A stretch of 64,000 bases of DNA from Xestospongia bergquistia. Lineage: Eukaryota > Porifera > Demospongiae > Haplosclerida > Petrosiidae. The notes beneath the pieces are model-generated. The model did no database searches. It had not been told where the DNA came from and worked only from the letters and a program-made list of their open reading frames with translations. Shown piece by piece: positions 47,075 to 58,885 of the stretch. Made by a program: the position numbers and the translations under genes. Location of the stretch: positions 3,286,001 to 3,350,000 of the forward strand of contig OZ014416.1 of the NCBI GenBank assembly GCA_963965975.1, read 5' to 3'. How positions within the stretch are numbered: position 1 is the first letter of the stretch; each line of letters opens with the position of its first letter.

Positions 47075-47539
47075 ATGGATCTTAATGATGTACTGAAATC
47101 CATCATATATCTTCATTCCATGGCCTTGTTCCTCTTTTTTCCAAAAGTGCTTCCTAATGTTATTTTTACTAATTCTCAGTATCTTCTTGATATGCTTTCA
47201 GCTCTTATACGATTTTTATTTGTTGAATCGCTAGAAGATATTTTATCAGTAAATCAGTGCTTAGAAGTAAATGCTAAGCAGATTTTTCATGAAGATGGAG
47301 TATTTGATAGTTCTTTATTTAATAAGCTTTGCCTTCCTTTTGTTGCTCCTCTGTTTACAGAAGAGAAGTTTCTTAAATTGCTTAGATATTTCTGTGTCCT
47401 TGCTCCTCTTTCTTCAAATGAAATGCAAAGCAATACTTTATGCCAGTTGTGTTACCACCATGTCAAATCACTGAAGAAGACACAAGTGTATTTAGAATGT
47501 CATGTGATAATTGCTTTTGTGACTAAAGTTGTTCCTCAG
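47075..47539 (+). CDS. COR-like domain exon of a STAND/ROCO-type protein (partial)
   Basis: An open exon of 155 codons: MDLNDVLKSIIYLHSMALFL, FFPKVLPNVIFTNSQYLLDM, FHEDGVFDSSLFNKLCLPFV, APLFTEEKFLKLLRYFCVLA, ending TKVVPQ before a GT donor at 47540. The pattern (early helical segment, 'FFP.VLPNVIFTN.Q.LLD', then a winged-helix-like region) fits the COR-A part of the domain that follows Roc GTPases. The paralogue at 28370 continues after the same VVPQ junction with GVFPATVVALL. Here the next acceptor (TTGTTTAG at about 47628) leads to GYLYHI and a stop, so the domain is truncated. The ATG at 47075 may be internal to a longer exon starting after TTGTAG at about 47056. Function is unassigned. 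Confidence 0.6.
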
Positions 47540-50405
47540 GTATAAAAATATGTTCTTATAGATTAGTTAATTGGTTGACTCTACTTTTAGTCACACTTAC
47601 TATTACATTTCTGTTTGTTTTGTTTAGGGATACTTGTATCACATATAGAAATAGGTTCACAGAAGTGGGTCATTATTACAAAACACATCATATATGATGC
47701 ATTATTATATACTATACATATAAATTATGTACCAAAACTGTAAAAGATGATTGATTGCAAATTGATTTAATTTTAAATACAATGTATATAGTTGCATAGT
47801 TATAAAAATATCAACATATATCCTATTAATTACTAATGTATTACGAAAGTGAAGGTGATGTAGCTAGACAAACAATACTACATTAGTAAAAGCAACAGTT
47901 TATGCTTATTTTCAACAAAAATAAATTTGCATTTGTAATCTGTACATATAACTAGTGGTAATTATACTGTTGTATATCAGGTTTATCCCAAGTATCGCTG
48001 TTAAGTACTTCATATATTTTAAGTGTAGTCTGTTAAGTTTATATCAGATCATTGTTATAATTGGGAATTATAAAAGTTGATGAATAGCATTTTAAATTTT
48101 TAGGTTTCTCTGTTTTCAAGTATAACATTTGAGAAACAACAAGTCATAAGTCAAGATTCTTTAGTCATTTCTGTCATTTGTCTTCACAGTCATCTATTTT
48201 TGTAAATTGTCTTAGATGTTCCAATGTATAACTACATTATATTTATAAGGTATTTTGGAGATACTATGTACAGCAAACTCAGACATTAAATAGTGCCAGT
48301 AATACTACTTTTTAATAATGGATATGTTATGGGTTTTCTTTGTTCTCATTAGTTAGATAGATAGCTGACATGTGGACAGGATATTATAAGATCGTTGTCA
48401 CTGGCATCTTCTTGTGATTTTTTTGCTTAACATTTTCTGGTGTGTTTTATTATCAGTGTAATGCCCTAGTAATCCATTATTTTTTGTAATATATGCACTT
48501 GCATATCTTTGTACTGTAGTTGGATATGTTGGTTTTCATGCTAACATTGTTCAGTTCAATATTGATCGACTTGTAGAAGCTTTAGCAGATGAACTAAGTT
48601 CTATCATTTACCGGCATAGTATTAATGGACAGTTATATTTGCTATATTTGAACTTGGACGGTGTTCTTTCCATCTTTTTCTTCTATTATCCTTTGTAACA
48701 ATAAAAGTAGCAGTCTCTGTGATAATAATAACTCATTCCTTTTAAACATTGGCTGGAAAATACTCTCATAAATTCTGTCAAGTTGATTGCTAAAGTACTC
48801 AACTATGCTAGGAAGAACAAGTACCCAAAGAATCATAGTGAATTGACCTATTGGGAGGAGGACTACCATACCAAATCACTCATCATCAGCACTTTATATT
48901 AGATAATGTATATAATGTAGTTTATATCGAGAATTAAAATTTGTTTTAGCTCTTTTAACGTGTTTACTATACAGGAAACAACAGACACCCATAACATTAA
49001 CTGGGATTCCAGCATAATTAATTCTTGCATTACTCCTGCTCTGCTCTACTAAATGGCTTTTTTAAAGCCACCATTACAAGAAGTTGTGCTGTTGTTGTTT
49101 ACCAGAAAGAGACTGTGGCTGATTTGAAAGCATGTGTTGCAAGCTGCTCTATTAAGTATTCTTTAATCCAATATACTGAGACTTTATAGGACACTATCTT
49201 TCATACTAAAGCTCTCTCCTCCTCTCTTATGCACTCATTCTCACTCTTTTTATATCATCTTGTCTAATATGTCAGTTAAATCATTGTCTCAATTTATATG
49301 AACTCCATCTAAACCTTGTTCTCTGGCATTCACAATTTCATAATAGTATCGTTTGTTGTTAAGCTGCATTCAAATGTGACAACATGCACCTTTAATTAAT
49401 ATTTAGCATGCAGTAGTGACAACACAGTTGACTTTTCCTCTATAGGCACTCATAACTGTACCAAAAGCTTTGATCACTCCAGAGATTATTTTCAGCTAAT
49501 GCACCTGTAAAATTATTATGACAACACATAATATGTCACTGTGGATTAAGGACAACTAACCAAAGAGGTTCACAGAATACTTCTTTTCTTTTAAAACATT
49601 ATTAAGACCAGATAAAGATGAGTAAGTATTAAAAAAGCACTTATCTTAATTACTTACTTTGCTTCTGTTTTTTCTGATGTTAAGGTTATTAATAAAACCA
49701 GAGAGAGATGGTGAATCAGTTTATATAAAATTAAGAAATCCATTAATTTAAAAAAAACAATTGTATAAACCATTACATGTACATATACACTTTACATGTA
49801 CTTCATTATAAATTATACATTAGCAGTTATAATAAGAGTTATTTTAATATCTATCAATACAGCTACTAAGACAGAGAGAGATTATTGTCATGTCTCCTTC
49901 ATTTATTACATGAAATGTAAGTGAGAATAGCTGTTAAAATATAGCTGTATTATTTCTTAATTAACTCCATTAGATAACAAGCATTTGTACGAATTAAAAC
50001 ACAGTAGTAATATTATCAGCTTATAATGGAGGTGTATGATGTCTGACATTTTTTTCCCTGATCCTGTGACTTTATTGGAACTACTTCTCAACAGTTGTTA
50101 TTAAGTGGTCATCCTCTTATTATAATTCTAGATGGTATAGTTTAATAAATGTCAAGTTCATAGACTTACCATATCTTAGTCATTGACTATTGCACACTCT
50201 ACAAAGATAACTGTAAAATATAGACATTACAGATATATATATCAATGAAACTGATTTATAATGTTTTGATTTTTATTTATGTTAATATCTTGTTATATTG
50301 ATATCATTTTATATTTGTATTGTTTTAACTATTGTACATTGGGAAGCATACTTAATAAATCATAATATATGTTCCTCAATTGGTCCAAATGCTTGGCAGT
50401 AACTC
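47540..50405. other. Downstream of COR-like exon, no recognised gene
   Basis: AT-rich. A minus-strand frame at 48642-48869 and small plus-strand pieces near 48510-48600 show no recognisable domain. The region ends abruptly at about 50406, where satellite sequence begins. Confidence 0.5.
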
Positions 50406-50407
50406 CA

Positions 50408-50575
50408 TTTAACAATTGTTACCATTGTGTTGCATATTTTCCAGTTTATGTGTGCTGTATAATCCTGAATAATTTAACTCCTTCTTTCTTGAAATTGTTA
50501 ACCATTGTGTGTGTTGTTTATTAACCCGTTATGTGTGTCGTATAATCTTGTAACCAGTAACATCCATCTTGTAGT
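50408..50575 (+). repeat. 157-bp satellite, partial, left of array 3
   Basis: Starts sharply with TCCATTTAACAATTGTTACC, matching 60648 onward and 22190 onward. This marks the junction between the ankyrin/COR island and the second duplicated region. Confidence 0.85.
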
Positions 50576-51928
50576 CATTAGTGGTCCTCTCTACTGTGTC
50601 CTAATATGACTATCCTATATACTGTCTTCTAAAGTAACTGTCCTATCTATTGCGTTCTAATATAACTGTCTGTCAACTATGACCTAATATAACTGTCTCA
50701 TCTACTGTGTTCTAATGCAACTGTCTTGTCTACTGTGTCCTAATATAACTGTTCTGTCTACTGTGTCCTATTGTAACAGTGCTATCTACTGTGTACTAAT
50801 GTAACTGTCCCATCTACTGTGTTCTAATATAACTGTCCCATCTACTGTGTTCTAATATAACTGTCCTATCTAATGTGTCCTAATGTAACGTTTCCATTTA
50901 TTTTGTAACTATTCTATTTACTGTGTCCTATAGTAACTGTCCCAACTACTGTGTTCTAATATAACTCTCCAGTCTATTGTATCCTAATGTAACTGTCCCA
51001 TCTACTGTGTCCTAACGTAATTGTCCCATCTACTGTTAACTATCCAATCCACTGTGTCCTAATGTGACTGTCCAACTACTGTGTCCTAAGGTAACTGTCC
51101 TATCTATTGTGTCCTATAGTAACTGTCCAATGTACTCTGTTCTAATGCAACTCTTTGGTCTATTGTGTCCTTATGTAACTGTCCATCTACTGTGTCCTAA
51201 CCTAATTGTCCCATGTATTGTATTCTAACATAACTGTCTCATCTACTGTGTGCTAATGTAATCATCCCATCTACTGTATTCTAACATAACTGTCGCATCT
51301 ACTGTGTACTAATGTAACTATCCAATCTACTGTGTCCTAATGTGACTGTCCAACTACTGTGTCCTAAAGTAACTGTCCTATGTATTTTGTTCTAACTTAA
51401 TTGTCCCATCTACTGTATTCTAACATAACTGTCTCATCTACTGTGTTCTAATGTGACTGTCAAACTACTGTGTCCTAAAGTGACTGTCCTATCTATTGTG
51501 TCCTATAGTAACTTTCCCATTTACTGTGTTTTAATATAACTCTCTGGTCTATTGTGTCCTAATGTGATTGTCCAACTACTGTGTCCTAAAGTAACTGTTC
51601 TATCTATTGTGCCCTATGTCCCATCTACTGTGTCCTAATGTGACTGTCCAATGTAGTCTGTCCTAATGTAACTTTCCATCTACTGTGTTCAAATGTTACC
51701 GTCCCGTCTACTATGTCCTAATCTAACCGTCTGTTTTAATGTGTCCTAAAGTAATTTTCCCATTTACTGTGTTCTAATGTAACTGTCCTATCTACTGTGT
51801 CCTAATGTAACTTCTTTTATCTACTGTGGCCTGAAGTAATTGTTCCATCTACTGTGTTCTAATGTAACAGTCCTCTCTACTGTTTTCTTATGTCACTGTC
51901 TGCTCTCCTGTGTCCTAATGTAATATTT
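50576..51928 (+). repeat. 28-bp satellite, array 3
   Basis: Same core CTACTGTGTTCTAATG and same orientation as arrays 1, 2 and 4. Its first units match the starts of arrays 2 and 4 almost unit for unit. Confidence 0.95.
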
Positions 51929-52184
51929 TGAGTATGTTAGGCCATTAAAAGATGTCTTTTGAGTATATTAGGCTATTAAAAGATGTATTTTGAGCATATT
52001 AGGCCATTTAAAGATGTCTTTTGAGCATATTAGGCCAAAAAAGAAGAATGAGAGGTGGGAAGGGTGGGTGGACGGCAATACAGTACCACCTCCACATGGT
52101 GTCGTCTGGAGCATCATAGGTATCCTAACTATGATGTACTGAGAGTACTGTCAATCCTTACCTCATTCTTTTTTAAACTGTTTT
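51929..52184 (+). repeat. 31-bp repeat plus G-rich module, copy 3
   Basis: TTTTGAGCATATTAGGCC units, then GAGGTGGGAAGGGTGGGTGG. It is followed by a junction to the TTTTTTTCCATATTAATTG part of Q that is shared with copy 4 but not with copies 1 and 2. Confidence 0.8.
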
Positions 52185-53072
52185 TTTTCCATATTAATTG
52201 AAAATGTTCTCCTACAGGCATGTCCAGGAACACTTAGGGTGTCTGTCTCATTATCATTACTAAATCAAGCATGACTTCTATAATAAAGAAATTTTCAATG
52301 CAATATATATTGAGTATATTATTATTAATACGTATTAAGTTTAAGTAACACATTGTTTATGTATCATTAAGTGAAGTATAATATTTATAATGGCATTACA
52401 AACATGAATAACAGCACTCATTAACACATTTGTAAAGCTATGGTTATAGAAATGGATGAATTTTTTAGAAGTAGTGAAGAAATTGTGAACAAATCATTTG
52501 AAAACAAAAGATTTAATTTCCTCATCATTGTTGATATAATCTTTATTACTACTAACATGCCATTGTTTCTCACATACTTATGATGGTATTCACAAAGTGA
52601 TTGGCATTTGTTTGACAACCATTTCTTTAAACTCCCATGTATAATCTGATAGTAATAGACTAGTTAATGACAATAGAGTAAAAAGTCAGTTGTTTAGTAC
52701 ACAAGCTACTGTTCAGTTCATAATTAATAATTAAAATAGTATATATTATTAATACTTTTAAATATAAATATATTTATTAGTGATGTGTGCAATCTACATA
52801 ACTATGAATTAGTTAGAATGATCTATTTTATTTAAAAGTAATATTTGCACTATGATAGGGAGGAGAGCTGCTTCAGTTATAGTGTTTGACTGGCTGAATT
52901 AGAGACTAAGATTTATTTTAGGTTAAAGTATTTCTTTTCCAATGGAGCAAATGGATTATATCTGTTACACTCTTAAGTATATTATATCACTCTTAAGTAT
53001 ATTATCTTTGTGTAACTCTGTATACTATACTATTCAGTAAAAGTATGTATAACATTGTATTTTCTCTCATAG
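52185..53072 (+). repeat. Q block, copy 4 (5' part missing)
   Basis: Begins inside Q (CCATATTAATTG) and continues to the INTS2 exon, paralleling 13880-14763. Confidence 0.65.
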
Positions 53073-54550
53073 CTCTTAATGAACTGGGTTCTAATCATTC
53101 CAAAGCATTTTTAACGTTATCTCACCTTTCGTGTCTTCCAAACTCCTCACTTATCTCATTTACCACTGTGCTTACATTTACATTGTGTCGTCTTCTACAT
53201 GATAATCTCAGCAAAGGTTACAGCAGCTGTACTTTTTATTGTGGATGAGGCTTAATTCAATTATATCACAAAGGTGTGAATGTTAAATAGTATTGTTTTA
53301 GTATGAAATAAAGTAAATGTAAAAATAAACATCTGGTTGATTTCGATGTCTACAAATTTTATAAATTTCAGATTTGTATACATTTCAGAGTGCCAGATAC
53401 TATAATTTTAACTCCTTATAAATCTTGCTAATTACATGTACAGTATTTTAATGTTAAATTATACATATGATATTTAGGTTGTGGGTGGAGACAGATAATG
53501 CCCTTCGGCCTGCAAATCAAAAGACACACCCACCCTATACCCATCAAAATCTCGTCAAAGATCCATTAATTGTGTTAAGATTTGATACTTGTGTTTTCAG
53601 GTATATGGGTGAGACTAATTCTCATAAATTGAAGTTTGTTATTTTATTACAGATGCCCTGCAGTCTTTGAAATCTTTTTAAGAATTTTAGCAGCTTACTC
53701 ATCAGCTTCTCACATGTGGCTATTAGAACACACTCACTTTCTTAATTGTACAACCATAGCAATGCCAAAAGCATTTTCAGGTATCTAATTCCTTGTCTCA
53801 CTCCCATACTGTCCAGTCTTATTCCCATACTGGATGTTCTAATCTCATACCATACAGTCTCACTCCCATACTGTACATTCTCAATACAATATTGTTTAGT
53901 CTGAATCACATCTTATTCCTATACAATCCATTCTTAATTTTCATACTATGTTAGCCTCACTCCCATACCATCCAGTCTCAGTCAAATAATGCTCATTCCA
54001 ATCCCATACCATTTCCTTATTCCAAAGAATCCAGTCATTCCTATACTACCATTACTTTTCAGCGTATTCATTCTAATTCCCAATAATTCATCTCATGTTA
54101 CTCTAGGTCAACAATTAAATGGGCAAGAGAGGGAGGAGTTCAGAATTGCACTAACAACTACTTAAGAGAGTAGCATGATGCAGTTATTATTAGAAATATG
54201 TCTACCTAATGAACAAGATAAAAAAGTAACAGATCAATAAATTGAAACGCTAATGATGAATTTATCTGTCACATAGGATGCAGCTGTTTTTGGTCCTCTT
54301 GTTAACATCTCTTTGAAAAATTCACTGTTTAGTTTATTCATATATTCATCAGGTTTGGAGAGAGAGAGAGAGTGATAATATTGTCATTATGATCACAGGT
54401 TTTCATTTCTGAACCCAGTATGGTCAAACTAATCCATTCTCAAGGCTATCCTCCACAGTTATTACCATTAATGGTGTCTGGTGTTCCACAATGCATATTG
54501 TGATGAACTTCATGTCTGATCTCCTGGCTCAGCCTCAGCTAGTCATATAA
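53073..54550 (+). pseudogene. INTS2: INTS2 3' region, copy 2, broken
   Basis: Homologous exon by exon to 14764-16081. Here LWVETDNALRPANQK, THPPYTHQNLVKDPLIVLRF and CPAVFEIF are open where copy 1 has a stop, and the exon starting GTCAACAATTAAATGGG is open at its beginning. Other lesions are private to this copy. One base is missing before LQQLY (near 53217), a TAA replaces CAA before the LLLEICLP segment (near 54162), and one base is lost in the VPSMHI segment (near 54489). The two copies have therefore decayed independently after duplication, and neither encodes a complete C-terminus. The coordinate offset to copy 1 is about 38.3-38.5 kb, in direct orientation. Confidence 0.85.
53797..54055 (+). 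repeat. CCATACTGT minisatellite in INTS2 intron, copy 2 (expanded)
   Basis: About ten degenerate units of roughly 25 bp around CTCCCATACTGTCCAGTCT, inside an intron. Only about 100 bp of it exist at the same place in copy 1. Confidence 0.8.
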
Positions 54551-54716
54551 TTAATGTAATTATGATTGTTATATCAATGCCAATAAATATAACATAAAAT
54601 TTATTATATGAGTGGTGAGAGATGGTGGAATTAATTGGCATTTCAGCTGATGCCTGTCAACCAGAATAATGAGTAATGAATAATAGTAATGGCGATATGA
54701 TAACGTTGGATCTGTA

Positions 54717-54947
54717 ATGATCCTTGTATCAACAACTGATATGTATGACACATACCAGTTGTTTGACCCAAACTACAATGATAGATGTGACCATGAGCCC
54801 ATACAGCAGAAAGCTCAAGGTACCTCATGTTTTTTACAGGCTTCCGATATGATTACTTATTGCATGCTATATGAATGGGTCGATATTGATCGAGTGCATG
54901 AATTGAGGACTATAATAAGGTTGTCTTACAATTCTTTCTTTCTATAG
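54717..54947 (+). CDS. Unrecognised ORF, copy 2 (open)
   Basis: An open frame MILVSTTDMYDTYQLFDPNY, then NDRCDHEPIQQKAQ, GTSCFLQASDMITYCMLYEW and VDIDRVHELRTIIR, with a possible donor GTTGTC at 54920. Upstream in frame, RYDNVGSV extends it before stops. The composition is protein-like (acidic, aromatic, no low complexity), and the frame is open here but shifted in copy 1. I do not recognise the family. It begins about 170 bp after the broken INTS2 end and could be an exon of another gene caught in the unit. Confidence 0.4.
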   Translation: MILVSTTDMYDTYQLFDPNYNDRCDHEPIQQKAQGTSCFLQASDMITYCMLYEWVDIDRVHELRTIIRLSYNSFFL

Positions 54948-54950
54948 CAC

Positions 54951-55385
54951 CTGTAATTCAACAGATACATATGCTAAATTGAATAATACTTTTAGTATAT
55001 AAAAAGTTAGTGTACATGATGCATATTGTTGCAATTATATTATAATTATGGTAATTAACACTAAATTGTCATAAAGAATGAAAACTATCTACTAATCCAA
55101 GTGAAGTTTCCCTCCACATCCTCCTGCTCTGCCCACTCAAACACAAACAGAACCTATCTTATATAGTTTATAATTATTTGGATATTAACATCTATGATAA
55201 TGCATTAGTGTTCAAGATTGTACTGATGAAATTATACCTAGTTCTTAATGTACTTAATGTATTAGCATCACTTTGCATCGTTACAAACAAAATAAATAGA
55301 CAATGTACTGACAGATAGAATATGTCTTTTATTGTCAGTTTATTTTTACTATGATTTTATCACGCATTCTTATCTGTACCCAATG
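54951..55385. other. Unit spacer, copy 2
   Basis: Near-identical to 16490-16905. No gene seen. Confidence 0.5.
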
Positions 55386-55454
55386 AACTGAGCATGCTCA
55401 GTTTAACATGCTGCTTTAATGGCACCAGTTTTTGTAAACTGAGCATGCTCAGTT
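55386..55454. promoter_or_regulatory. Pair of 18-bp palindromes, copy 2
   Basis: AACTGAGCATGCTCAGTT at 55386-55403 and again at 55437-55454, both perfect, 51 bp apart. They lie 5' of ATGACTGTGCCTATTGG with donor GTAAG (55532-55549). A regulatory role is inferred from symmetry and placement only. Confidence 0.42.
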
Positions 55455-56879
55455 CGACAGACCGCTAAAGTGACACCAATTTTTAGTCCTAAAAATGCTA
55501 TGCATTAGGTAGACTGCCTCATTTCTGCAAGATGACTGTGCCTATTGGGTAAGTGCTGCTGCAGGACCGATATGTTTTAAAGAAGAAGAGCACAACCGTG
55601 CTGCTTGCTGTCTATAATCCGTCGCTTTTGTATCCAGTCAAGCTAATACCTTCCTTCAATCCTCGTTCACCTCTAATGCAGAAAAACGTTACAATCAACC
55701 CGAGGGCAACTACAGCAAATACGTTTTGTTCCAGCACGTACACAAGCAGAGAAAGTATTCAGGTCAGAGTAAACGTACGCCATGTGTATAGCCTAATTCA
55801 GATATTCTAGCTTTGTTTGGCACATAAGGTTGCTGTTGTTTCACATACTTATAGCCTCTTTTATCTACTTTCTTATAACTTGAGACCCTTTGATCAGTTG
55901 AGACAGCCTAATTCTATAGTATATTATCAAAACTTAGTTCTACCTCAGTTTAAGTCAGTATTCAGTTGGTCTATTCAGTGTAGCACCAATCCGAGGTAGT
56001 GTGTACAGAAAGCTGTTATATTGATTAGATGTATTCATAGTAGAGTGTTTTGCTGTCCTAAACACAACTAAATGGCTAGTGAAAATCTCTCCCAGATAGG
56101 TTGTGAGTACTGATTAACTTTTTCATGAATGCTATAGCTGACGATAAGCAGAGAGCTTTTATGTTGGAAGGTCCTGGCATCTAGCTGACAAGCCGAGTAG
56201 TTGTATTTCATTTCACATTGAGAACCAGATTTGAAGCCCGGAATATATAAGTACTTTGATAGAATAAGAAGCTTACTTGTACCAGCAGTTTCCTTATAGC
56301 AGGCTAGCTTTCTTCTTGGTTGTAGCTTATAACCACAGTCTAGCTAATGAGAAGTCATCTTGTTAACTATAATTATTAACGGAGCCTCCCTGCAAAGTAC
56401 ATGAACTCTGTGGGTTCAATAGTCTAATTACAGAACATGTTCACAACCCTGTTGTAATGTTTTGGTCTGTAATACATGTCGACTGAATAAGTAAAGTCTT
56501 GTATGTATTAATAATTGTAGTTTGTGCAAGCTTTTGAGACCAACTTTTAAAAGTAACCTTAATTTAACATATTAATAATTTCTATTGTACATTTTTATAA
56601 TAGACACTTTACATAGTTTTAGATGTCTTGTCACTTTGGCCTTATATAGTACCATCATATCGTGTAGAAACTAAATCATTGCAATGTCTAATTATCCAAG
56701 TCTTGTTGTGTTAAGTGACCATTATACTATCTATTGTTGTGTTATATAAAGCAAGTGTTATAACTCTTGTAATCAACATTGCATATACGTGGCTTATTCT
56801 TTGTTAATCCATTTACATACGCACACGTTTTGGTAATCCTATCACAGTATGACATCCAACCTCTTGTAAGTCCTATAGA
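55455..56879. other. Unit interior, copy 2
   Basis: Parallel to 16975-18179 but with two extra segments of about 110 bp (near 55570-55680 and 56180-56300). An 85-codon frame at 55553-55810 has no recognised similarity and spans the first extra segment. Confidence 0.45.
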
Positions 56880-57530
56880 CCTATAACATGTACATTCAGA
56901 TACAGTTGTAACTTCCTTTCTTTTAATTTATGGTAATAAACCTAGTCCTGTGACATGTACATATATAAACATTTTGATATATTCATACACAAATGTTTTG
57001 TTACTCATACCACATTATGTCCTGTGATACAACCTAGATCCGTGACATGTACATATACAAACCTTTTGACATATTCATACACAAATGTCTTGTTACTAGT
57101 TCTGTGGCACATTCTCTTACAATATGGTATATTCTTGTCTCTGACATTTACATGTTTGAATGTCTAATTACCCATACCACATGTCCTATTATACAACCCA
57201 ATACATACAAATGTTTAATACCCAAACTTTTGTAGTACATACAACCACATAATCTTATGTAACCTAGCCCTGTGACATGTGTGTACACAAACATTTTGAC
57301 ATATCTGTACATAAATATATTGTTACTCATACTCACATTATATCCTATGATACAACCTAGTCCTGTGACACACACATATACAATTTTTTTGACATATTTA
57401 TGCACAAATATCTTCTCACTCATACCACATTATGTCCTATGATACAACCTAGTCCTGTGACATGCATATATGAAACCTTTTGTGACCATTATGATGCAAT
57501 TTAATCCTGTGACATACAACCTAGCGAGTG
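56880..57530 (+). repeat. 92-bp satellite, unit copy 2
   Basis: Same units as 18180-18960, shorter at the 3' end. Confidence 0.88.
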
Positions 57531-58199
57531 TCATATACATACACTGCTAACACTTTGGCATATTCATAGACAATGTCTTGTTACTCAAAACTTGTTTTCT
57601 AACAAAGCTTTTGTGACTTGGAACACTAAAACTACAATACTTTTTGTAAATCTCATATTCACACTAAATCTACTAGTGTCTACAAGTTTACTGGTAGAAT
57701 CTAATTTGGTTCTTGTTACTTACTGTTCAATGTAACTCCTGTGTTGATCTCTTGTTGCCATCTACTGTGGCTGTTATAACTCTTGAGTTTTGTTACTATA
57801 CAAGTTCTATCTTGTGTTAATATCTCTTGTGACTGTTAACACTCTTATACTTGATCTGACATTTTGTTTAGTTCTCTATTTTATCTTTAACATCCATCTC
57901 CTGCAGCTGCTCTATAACACTTTGTATGATGTTATATTATTGTCTGTACCCTACATTCGTTAGTTTTTCAGTACTTTTGTAGACTAAAGATGTTCTATTG
58001 TTTTCTTGATATATCATACATATTATAGTCTTGTAGTGTATGACCCACAGAGTTCATGTCTTGTAGTGTATGACTCACAGAGTTCATGTACCGTAATATT
58101 TCCTCTTCCTCTTGCTATTCTTGTTTCCTGTTGTCTTGTTTTGTTTGTTGTATATTATTCCTACATATTCCAACACAATAGAAGAGTTTTTCTACCAGA
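57531..58199 (+). other. Spacer, unit copy 2
   Basis: Matches 18965-19649. No gene seen. Confidence 0.5.
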
Positions 58200-58710
58200 T
58201 AATGCTCGCTTCAGTATTTTTACTGGTGTCTATATTTTTACTTGAGTTCTCTTACTGGTATCTAAAATTTTACTTCAACTCTTTTACTGACATCTGTAAT
58301 ATTATTCCAGTTCTCTTACTGACATTATAATTTTACTCCAGTTCTTTTACTGACATTTCTATATTCCAATTCTCTTATTGGCATCTAAAATTTTACTTCA
58401 GTATTTTTTACTGTCATCTAAAATTTTACTAGAGTATTTTTTACTGGCATCTAAAAAGTTTTACTTCAGTACTTTTTACTGGCATCTAGAATTTTATTTT
58501 ATTAATTATTGCTAGCATCTAAAAAGTTACTTCAGTTTTTTTTACTGGAATCTAAAAATTTACTACAGCATTTTTACTAGCATCTAGAATTTTACTTACT
58601 ATTTACTATCATCTAAATATTTACTTCAGTATTTTTTACTGCCATCTAAAATTACTACAGTATTTTTTAATGGCGTCTAAAAATTTACTTCAGTTTGGCA
58701 TCTAGAATTT
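58200..58710 (+). repeat. 33-bp minisatellite, unit copy 2
   Basis: Units with TTTTTACTGGCATCTAAAAA, with copy number and order altered relative to 19650-20240. Confidence 0.87.
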
Positions 58711-58885
58711 TAGGTTAGGTTTTATAGCAGATGTCTACGAAATCTAAACTCTTCCCTTTATCCCAGATAACTGACATGGAGTGTTGTACACTAAAGTTTT
58801 AAGTAATTTTAATATACAAGACTCTTATCAATTTATAATAATAATTATTACTGCTCTGTCGTAATAACTATTTTTCATTTTATAG

